Below are positions 7,918 through 13,365 of a stretch of DNA of 13,365 nucleotides, one piece after another. Location: NCBI GenBank assembly GCA_026417425.1, contig JAOADF010000088.1:1-13365 (forward strand). Direction: 5' to 3'. Made by a program: the position numbers and the translations under genes. The stretch comes from Dictyoglomaceae bacterium. Its GTDB lineage: Bacteria; Dictyoglomota; Dictyoglomia; Dictyoglomales; Dictyoglomaceae. How positions within the stretch are numbered: the first letter of the stretch is position 1; every line of letters begins with the position of its first letter. A model generated the notes under the pieces. The model ran no database searches, was not told where the DNA came from, and saw only the letters and a program-made list of their open reading frames with translations.

Positions 7918-9033
7918 TCATTGTAATAAATCTTCAAGCTTTACTAATTCCACATCTTTAAAAAAATTTTCTTTCTCTAATTCCTCCATAACTTCAATAG
8001 TTTTTGGTCTAATATGACAAATAACAATAGCCTTACCCTTCCTTTTTGCAATTTCAATACTCTGTTGAAACCTTCTTCTAATCATCTCATTATCATTTTC
8101 ATGATCTAAAAACAAATCATTTTCTAAAAAAGAGATCTTAACTTCCTTTGCTAATTTTCTGCCAACACTTTCATAAGAAGTTTTACTGTCTAAAAAGAAA
8201 AGTCCTTTTTCTTTTAATACCTCATATAAATTGCGCATAGTTTCAGGATCAGAAGTAACCTTAGATCCCATATGATTATTTATTCCTTCAACAGGATAAT
8301 CTTCAAAATATTTTAAACTTTTATCAATTATTTTTTCTATCTCATTTTTACTCATTCCTTTTAATATTGGATAAGATACAAGATATTTAGCATCCCTAGG
8401 ATAATTTATGGATTCCATAGGTAAATGCATAATAGCATACCAGTTTTTTTTCTTTGTTTCTTCTAATAAATCTTTTATCTTAGATGTAGGTATAATCGCT
8501 AGGTTTAACGTATAGGATAAAGAAAAAAGCCTATCACTCCAATAATTTTTCTCAGTAAGATCGTCTACTACAATAGCAAGAAGGGGCTTTCTAGATTCTT
8601 TTTTTGCTCTTATAGGAAAGTAGAAATAAAAAATATCTAAATTAATTTCATTATTATCAGGTAAAAAATAAGAATAAGATACCAGAATCTTATTGTAATT
8701 TCTAAATCTTTTAACACTATATTTTAAATTCCTTTTTAAGAATTCCCACTTTAATCTACTTTTCAATTCTTCCCAAGATTTATTCCAATATACTTCATAT
8801 TGCTTCCAATATAAATTATATTTCAATAAAAATTTTTCCCTTTCTATTATATTCAATTCTCGAATATCATTTGAAAATACCTTATGAAGTTCCTCAAAAA
8901 TTTCATAAGTGGTATCTATGTAAAGATTATAGGAGGTATCTAACTTTTTTATATTCTCTTCCTTCTTACAACCTACAAAGAAGATATTTAAAAATATAAA
9001 TATTAAAATTACTCCTCGTATCTTTTTTTCCAT
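7918..9033 (-). CDS. Divergent polysaccharide deacetylase family lipoprotein (YibQ/DUF610-like)
   Basis: A 371-residue protein with an N-terminal hydrophobic stretch (about 6-21) ending FFVGC, a lipobox-like site with C22 as the probable lipidated residue, so it is likely anchored outside the membrane. Residues 30-145 form a charged, Tyr/Trp/Lys-rich region I do not recognise. The C-terminal part (about 150-371) is a divergent polysaccharide deacetylase domain: LAIVVDDL (152-159, D157-D158), MHLPME (202-207), GINNHMGSKVTSD (250-262, H254), FFLDSKTS (279-286), FLDHEND (308-314) and VICHIRPKT (337-345). Such proteins resemble NodB-type deacetylases, but the substrate is unknown. The start lies 25 nt inside rarA with only a weak AAAGAAG site. 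The lipobox has F at -3, where L/V/I is usual, so lipidation is probable rather than certain. Confidence 0.85.
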   Translation of the reverse strand: MEKKIRGVILIFIFLNIFFVGCKKEENIKKLDTSYNLYIDTTYEIFEELHKVFSNDIRELNIIEREKFLLKYNLYWKQYEVYWNKSWEELKSRLKWEFLKRNLKYSVKRFRNYNKILVSYSYFLPDNNEINLDIFYFYFPIRAKKESRKPLLAIVVDDLTEKNYWSDRLFSLSYTLNLAIIPTSKIKDLLEETKKKNWYAIMHLPMESINYPRDAKYLVSYPILKGMSKNEIEKIIDKSLKYFEDYPVEGINNHMGSKVTSDPETMRNLYEVLKEKGLFFLDSKTSYESVGRKLAKEVKISFLENDLFLDHENDNEMIRRRFQQSIEIAKRKGKAIVICHIRPKTIEVMEELEKENFFKDVELVKLEDLLQ

Positions 9034-10331
9034 AGCTTCTTTAATTTTTCCTTCACAATTTTTTCTCTTCCTTCCTCCGAAGGATAATAAAATCTTTCTT
9101 TTACATCTTCAGGAAGATAATTCTGTTCTATAAAATGCTCTGAATAATCGTGAGGATACTTATAATCCTTTCCATATCCCAATTTTTCTGCTTCTTTAAA
9201 AGAAGGATTTCTTAAATGCAAAGGAACAGGGGAAGGACCATATTTTCTAAGATATTCATTGGCTTTATTTATTGCAATCACAGAACTATTACTTTTTGGA
9301 GCACAAGCTAAATAAATTGTAGCAGTAGTCAAAGGAATTTGTGCTTCAGGCATTCCAACAAATTCCACTGCAAAAGCTGCAGCTTGAGCTATTACTAAAG
9401 CAAAAGGATCTGCCATTCCTATATCCTCAGCTGAATGAATAATAAGGCGTCTTGCTATAAATCTTGGATCTTCCCCTGATAGTAGCATTCTTGAGAGCCA
9501 ATATACTGCTGCATCAGGATCAGAACCTCTTATACTTTTAATAAAAGCAGAGATAACATGATAATGTTCATCTCCTCTTTGATCATATCTAAAAATTCTT
9601 TTTTGGATTACCTCCTCAATTACTGAAAGGTTAATAATATTTTTACCTTCCAAATCAGGAAGAGCAAGAAATGATGCAAGCTCTAAGGTATTTAATGCTA
9701 CCCTCGCATCACCACTTGAAAATCTTATTATTTCCTCTTCTGCAATATCTTCTAAAATTATGTTTTGATTACCTAATCCCCTTTCTTTGTCTTCAATAGC
9801 TCTTCTTATAATTAATCTAATATCTTCATTCGAAAGGGGTTTCAATTCTATAAGTCTACAACGAGATAACAAAGTATTATTTAAAGTAAAAAATGGATTT
9901 TCTGTTGTTGCTCCAATAAGAATGATTAAGCCCTTTTCTATCCAAGGTAAAAGAACATCTTGTTGAAGTTTATTAAAATGATGGATTTCATCTAAAAAAA
10001 TGACTGTACTTTTTTTAAACATTTCCATGTTTCTTTTTGCTCTTTGAAGTGCTTCTCTTATCTCAGAAACTCCTATAATTGCTGCATTCAATTCTATAAA
10101 ATCAGCTTTTACTGCTTGAGCCAAAAGAATAGAAAGAGTAGTTTTCCCAGAACCAGGAGGACCATATATTATAAGAGAAGGAAGATATCCCCTTTCTACA
10201 GCTTTTCTTAAAAAGGAGTTCTCACCAATTATTTCCGATAAACCTACTAATTCCTCAAAATTTTGAGGTCTCATTCTATAAGCAAGAGGTTGATATTTTT
10301 TATCCTCTTTAAAAAATTTTTCTTGTTCCAT
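9009..10331 (-). CDS. rarA: Replication-associated recombination protein A (RarA/MgsA), AAA+ ATPase
   Basis: An ATPase related to clamp-loader subunits and to eukaryotic WRNIP1/Mgs1, acting at stalled replication forks. The 440-residue protein starts with LAYRMRPQNFEELVG (16-30), followed by Walker A GPPGSGKTT (57-65), Walker B VIFLDEIHHFNK (110-121), sensor 1 IGATTENP (139-146) and SRCR (156-159). The C-terminal half contains the RarA-specific tetramerisation region with GSDPDAAVYWLSRML, AEDIGMADP and PLHLRNPSFKEAEKLGYGKDYKYPHDY. Length and motifs are complete. The ATG overlaps the stop of the upstream nuclease-like gene by one base (TGATG) with no separate ribosome binding site, so the two are translationally coupled. 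The 3' end overlaps the deacetylase start by 25 nt. Confidence 0.97.
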   Translation of the reverse strand: MEQEKFFKEDKKYQPLAYRMRPQNFEELVGLSEIIGENSFLRKAVERGYLPSLIIYGPPGSGKTTLSILLAQAVKADFIELNAAIIGVSEIREALQRAKRNMEMFKKSTVIFLDEIHHFNKLQQDVLLPWIEKGLIILIGATTENPFFTLNNTLLSRCRLIELKPLSNEDIRLIIRRAIEDKERGLGNQNIILEDIAEEEIIRFSSGDARVALNTLELASFLALPDLEGKNIINLSVIEEVIQKRIFRYDQRGDEHYHVISAFIKSIRGSDPDAAVYWLSRMLLSGEDPRFIARRLIIHSAEDIGMADPFALVIAQAAAFAVEFVGMPEAQIPLTTATIYLACAPKSNSSVIAINKANEYLRKYGPSPVPLHLRNPSFKEAEKLGYGKDYKYPHDYSEHFIEQNYLPEDVKERFYYPSEEGREKIVKEKLKKLWKKRYEE

Positions 10332-11167
10332 CAGTAATTAATTACTCTCTCAAAAAATTTTCTAAAAACATATTGAAAATTAACTATAAAATCCCCCTTA
10401 CTCTGAAGTATAAAAAGATTAGGAGAAAAAAAGTATATTCCCTCTTTTTCTTTTATTGCTTCATTTTTTTTATTTGGAGAAAATCTTTTATCCAAAAGTA
10501 ATTTGATATTTTCAATAATATTTCTTTCAACTTTCAAAGTAGTATCTATAAGAAATATAGTAAGTTGAGAGCCTAAAACTTCTCTTCTTCTTAAAAATTC
10601 CCAAAGATCTCTTAATCTCACATTATTAGGAGGGCTGGTTTTACATTCAATATATAAAAGATAATTTTCTATTAACCCTAAGATATCAAAATCTCCTCCT
10701 CCAAAAATATCTAAGAGTTTTACTCCCCAAAAGGCAGGAATAGAAAATTCCTTTTTCAGAATTTGTGCTACAAACCATTCTAAGGTTTCACCAAAATTGT
10801 CAATAGTATCATAGGAAAAATAAAAATTGTCCCCTATCCTCTCAAGAATACCTGAATCTCCAAGAAATATAAAATAATCAGAAATTTCTTCCCATTTCCA
10901 TCTTGTTAACAACAAATTTAGATCAATAAAACCTGATGATTTTACCTGAATTAAATCACTAAGAAGCCTTCGAAAACGATAATGAAAAAGGAATTGATAA
11001 TATTTCTTGTGAATTTTTATATCCTCTTTCTTAGGTAGTATCACCCTATTTAATGAACAACTTTCTGTAATGGTATATCCTCTCAACCTTAAAGTTCTTT
11101 TAAGACGAAGTTCATCTAATTTTTCTAAGAAACCCTCAAAATAATCCTCTTTATTTTCACTTTTCAT
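10331..11167 (-). CDS. Uncharacterised protein with a PD-(D/E)XK nuclease-like domain
   Basis: I do not recognise a named family for this 278-residue protein. Residues about 60-119 look like a winged helix: helices, then GILERIGDNFYFSYD as a possible beta wing. Residues about 125-210 resemble a PD-(D/E)XK nuclease core: an acidic helix with E127/E130 (GETLEWFVAQILKKEF), then GGGDFDILG (D159, D161), then LLYIECKTS (E174-x-K176), then a helix and a beta strand (LTIFLIDTT). The spacing of the acidic residue, D and ExK matches Holliday-resolvase/restriction-type nucleases. The C-terminal 60 residues are unassigned. The start is 5 nt after ricT with no Shine-Dalgarno, and the stop overlaps the rarA start (TGATG). 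The setting beside rarA and holB suggests DNA repair or fork processing (inference). An inactive, DNA-binding role is also possible. Confidence 0.8.
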   Translation of the reverse strand: MKSENKEDYFEGFLEKLDELRLKRTLRLRGYTITESCSLNRVILPKKEDIKIHKKYYQFLFHYRFRRLLSDLIQVKSSGFIDLNLLLTRWKWEEISDYFIFLGDSGILERIGDNFYFSYDTIDNFGETLEWFVAQILKKEFSIPAFWGVKLLDIFGGGDFDILGLIENYLLYIECKTSPPNNVRLRDLWEFLRRREVLGSQLTIFLIDTTLKVERNIIENIKLLLDKRFSPNKKNEAIKEKEGIYFFSPNLFILQSKGDFIVNFQYVFRKFFERVINY

Positions 11168-11172
11168 CTAAG

Positions 11173-12048
11173 TTATTCATTATCTTCCAACATTTTCAAT
11201 ATTCTCTCCATTATTTTATCTTCTTTTCTATCTTCTTTAAAATTGATCTTTTTCAATTCTTCTAAAGAGAAAAATTCCCTTCTTCCCTCTTCAAATTCAA
11301 CAACAACTTTTTTTAATGGTATATGGTAATCCACAACAACTCCTTGTCCTAGCGAAGTATCTACAATACTACCCTTGGGAGGTAGTTCTTTTTTAATTTC
11401 CTGATAAACATCATACTCATAGGCTAAACAACACATTAATCTTCCACAAACTCCTGATATTTTTAAAGGATTTAGAGCTAAGGATTGTTCTTTAGCCATT
11501 TTTACAGATATAGAACAAAATTCAGGAAGAAAAGTATAGCAACAAACTTCTCGCCCACATATCCCTATGGCTCCTAAATATTTTACCTCATCTCTAACAC
11601 CAACTTGGTGAAGCTCAATTCGAGTTTTATAATGACTTGCTAATTCTTTAACAAGCTCTCTAAAATCTACTCTTTCCTCAGAAGCAAAATGAAAAGTAAT
11701 TTTACTATAATCAAATGCAATTTCACATGCCAAAATTTTCATTGAAAGATTCAATTTATCTGCTCTTTCTTGAACAAATTTAATTCCTTCTTTTTCTTCT
11801 TCTCTATATTTCCTAATTTTCTCTAAATCATCTTTAGTAGCCTTTCTAATAATTGGTTTCAAAGGAGTTGCGGGTTTGAAATTAGGTGGGGCAGGGAAAG
11901 GTGGAACTACAACTGTTCCCGCCTCTGTTCCCTGGACAGTTTTCACAATAACAAAGTCCCCTCTTTTTAAATTTATTTTTTCAGTAGAAAAATAATATAT
12001 TTTAAAACTTCTTAATCTAACTCCAGCTATATATAATGGTTCCTTCAT
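11173..12048 (-). CDS. ricT: PSP1 domain protein RicT (YaaT)
   Basis: In B. subtilis RicT forms the RicA-RicF-RicT (YmcA-YlbF-YaaT) complex, which binds iron-sulfur clusters and helps RNase Y process particular mRNAs; it also affects sporulation and biofilm formation. The 291-residue protein has an N-terminal domain (IAGVRLRS, then KRGDFVIVKTVQGTEAGTV at 28-46) and a PSP1 core with the paired motifs GICGREVCC (162-170) and SGVCGRLMCCLAYEYD (198-213). The seven clustered cysteines (C164, C169, C170, C178, C201, C206, C207) fit cluster binding. LGQGVVVDY (233-241) is another conserved part. The ATG overlaps the holB stop by 4 nt (ATGA), with AGGTG upstream. The darA-holB-ricT order resembles Bacillus, though yaaR is absent. 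No RicA or RicF homologue lies in the window. Confidence 0.95.
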   Translation of the reverse strand: MKEPLYIAGVRLRSFKIYYFSTEKINLKRGDFVIVKTVQGTEAGTVVVPPFPAPPNFKPATPLKPIIRKATKDDLEKIRKYREEEKEGIKFVQERADKLNLSMKILACEIAFDYSKITFHFASEERVDFRELVKELASHYKTRIELHQVGVRDEVKYLGAIGICGREVCCYTFLPEFCSISVKMAKEQSLALNPLKISGVCGRLMCCLAYEYDVYQEIKKELPPKGSIVDTSLGQGVVVDYHIPLKKVVVEFEEGRREFFSLEELKKINFKEDRKEDKIMERILKMLEDNE

Positions 12049-13022
12049 ATTAATACACCTGCCTTAAAAAATAAAGTTTCTAAAGTTAAAGGTAAATTTG
12101 CATTATTTCTAATAGCCCTCATAGTATCTTGAGTCGCTTTAAAATTTCTTCTTATCTTCTCTAAAGAGAACTCCTGAGATTTCCTTATTATTTCTCTTAT
12201 AAAATCCTTTTGAGTTATATATTCCTCTTTTTCATATATTTTCCAAAAGAAAAGATCTCTCCACCAAAATAGTAATATTTCCAATAATGATAAAACATAA
12301 TCTACTTTTTTATCCTCCACTAAAAATTCAACAAGATCAAAAACTTGGTTCAAACTATCCTTTTTTAAAAGGGATAATTCTCTTAAAAATTCTTCTCTTC
12401 TATGCCAATTCTCTTCTTCTAACCAAAAATACCCCTTTCCGGGACTTCCTTGAGCAAGAGAAATCAATATTTCCTTTTTATCACTGGATATATCTTTGAA
12501 AATTATTCTCAATTCTTCCTCATTTAAATAATTAAAGTTTATAATTTGGCTTCGAGATATTATTGTAGGAAGCAACATTTCTGAACGCCAAGCAATTAAA
12601 ATAAAAATAGTATAGGGTGGAGGCTCTTCTAAGGATTTTAAAAGAGCATTTGCAGATTCATGTCTTAGTTGATGAGCAGAATCTAAAATAATTATTTTCC
12701 ATTTACTTTGAAAGGGCTTCCAATAAATCTCTTTTTTAATCTCTCTTACTTGTTGAATCTTAAACCACATACCTTCTGGCTCATAAAAAAGAAGATCAGG
12801 AAAAGTTATATTTTTTATCCCTTTACAATTTAGACACTCTCCACATCCTTCATTGGGTAATACTGGACAATTTAAGGCTTGAGCAAAAGAAATAGCAGTC
12901 ATCCTTTTTCCTACTCCTTCAGGACCAACAAAAAGGTAAGTGTGAGATATTTTTCCCTCTTTAATACTCCTTCTTAATGTCTCAACAGCTTGTTTTTGTC
13001 CTACAATCTCTTTAAATGCCAT
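12045..13022 (-). CDS. holB: DNA polymerase III delta' subunit
   Basis: A clamp-loader subunit that with delta and gamma/tau loads the beta sliding clamp. The 325-residue protein starts FKEIVGQKQAVETLRRSI, then has a degenerate Walker A, GPEGVGKR (33-40, R in place of S/T), zinc-finger cysteines C52, C60, C63, C66 (GCGECLNC), a Walker B position reading IIILDSAHQL (110-119) without the DExx acid pair, and the conserved ESANALLKSLEEPP (122-135). The usual SRC motif reads SRSQ (156-159). The lost ATPase residues and short C-terminus mark it as delta' rather than DnaX. The ATG overlaps the darA stop by one base (TAATG). Its position between darA and ricT is a conserved neighbourhood. Confidence 0.93.
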   Translation of the reverse strand: MAFKEIVGQKQAVETLRRSIKEGKISHTYLFVGPEGVGKRMTAISFAQALNCPVLPNEGCGECLNCKGIKNITFPDLLFYEPEGMWFKIQQVREIKKEIYWKPFQSKWKIIILDSAHQLRHESANALLKSLEEPPPYTIFILIAWRSEMLLPTIISRSQIINFNYLNEEELRIIFKDISSDKKEILISLAQGSPGKGYFWLEEENWHRREEFLRELSLLKKDSLNQVFDLVEFLVEDKKVDYVLSLLEILLFWWRDLFFWKIYEKEEYITQKDFIREIIRKSQEFSLEKIRRNFKATQDTMRAIRNNANLPLTLETLFFKAGVLI

Positions 13023-13348
13023 TAAATCTTTTCAAAATAAGAAACATCTAAAATAATAGCTACTGCTCCACCAACTTTTACCTTTATAGGCATTGGAACA
13101 CTTCTTAGTAACTCCACTGATGGGAGAGGAGGAATAATAATTTTTTCTCTTTCTCTACAATTCTCTCTTAAAACAGTTAATACTTCTTCTAATCTTTCTT
13201 CCTCTACTACTGTAAGAAGGGTGATACTTGCTTCTTGTAAGAATCCACCTCTACTTTTAAAAAATGTTAATGGTAAATTTTTTTCTACAAAAATCTCCCT
13301 TATTTTTTTCCAATCTTCCTCTTGGATAATTGCTAAAATTAACTTCAT
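13022..13348 (-). CDS. darA: PII-like cyclic-di-AMP receptor (DarA/PstA/YaaQ family)
   Basis: A small cytoplasmic trimeric protein of the DUF970 family; characterised members bind c-di-AMP between subunits and pass the signal to unknown partners. The 108-residue length is typical. Family marks seen are MKLILAIIQ (1-9), the GGFL loop (34-37) after T28, and the C-terminal GGAVAIILDVSYFEKI (residues 93-108). Position 41, usually Asn in the nucleotide pocket (GN-TT), is Ser here (EASIT), and the residue two before T28 is Pro rather than Arg, so ligand binding may be altered. The ATG has a GAGGTGAAGCT ribosome binding site at the right edge of the window; the promoter lies outside. It is first of the visible block and coupled to holB. 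Confidence 0.87.
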   Translation of the reverse strand: MKLILAIIQEEDWKKIREIFVEKNLPLTFFKSRGGFLQEASITLLTVVEEERLEEVLTVLRENCREREKIIIPPLPSVELLRSVPMPIKVKVGGAVAIILDVSYFEKI

Positions 13349-13365
13349 AGCTTCACCTCTTTAAG

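Noticed and set aside
1..13365. CRISPR arrays, tRNA/rRNA genes, insertion sequences, prophage or defence islands
   Set aside because: No direct repeat arrays, tRNA-like folds, transposase motifs or terminal inverted repeats were seen; the window is filled by housekeeping genes.

Overview
The window is about 13.4 kb of AT-rich bacterial DNA. Every supportable gene lies on the minus strand, packed end to end with short gaps or overlapping stop/start codons. The gene content is housekeeping: RNase Y, YmdB, SpoVS, RicT, DarA, HolB, RarA, IspG, a site-2 protease, L31, ThyX and Tdk. This is a Firmicutes-like core gene set. Low GC, very strong AAGGAGG-type ribosome binding sites, thymidylate made by ThyX, and SpoVS without any other sporulation gene suggest a deep-branching thermophile such as Dictyoglomus. 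That assignment is an inference from gene content and style, not from a database match.

In transcription order (right to left) there are three blocks. Block 1 (13348 to 6975): darA, holB, ricT, an unnamed wHTH + PD-(D/E)XK nuclease-like gene, rarA, a lipoprotein-type divergent polysaccharide deacetylase, and a PfkB sugar kinase. Block 2 (6857 to 2141): rseP, ispG, rny, ymdB and spoVS, preceded by a 117-bp gap with a possible -10 box and closed by a strong rho-independent terminator at 2073-2115. Block 3 (2022 to beyond base 1): rpmE, thyX, tdk and a DUF1385 (YqhQ-like) membrane protein cut by the left edge.

The orders rny-ymdB-spoVS and darA-holB-ricT match conserved Bacillus neighbourhoods. 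RicT belongs to the complex that modulates RNase Y in B. subtilis, so blocks 1 and 2 are linked through mRNA processing. holB, rarA and the nuclease-like gene form a replication/repair group. rseP and ispG are envelope and isoprenoid genes. thyX and tdk supply dTMP by synthesis and salvage.

The two observations most worth following are that full-length RNase Y, with its membrane anchor, can only be read from a non-standard AUU start placed 9 nt after a near-perfect Shine-Dalgarno and overlapping the ispG stop, and that an uncharacterised nuclease-like protein is translationally coupled to rarA. I saw no RNA genes, CRISPR, insertion sequences, prophage or foreign-looking DNA, and no gene-free stretch longer than about 120 bases.
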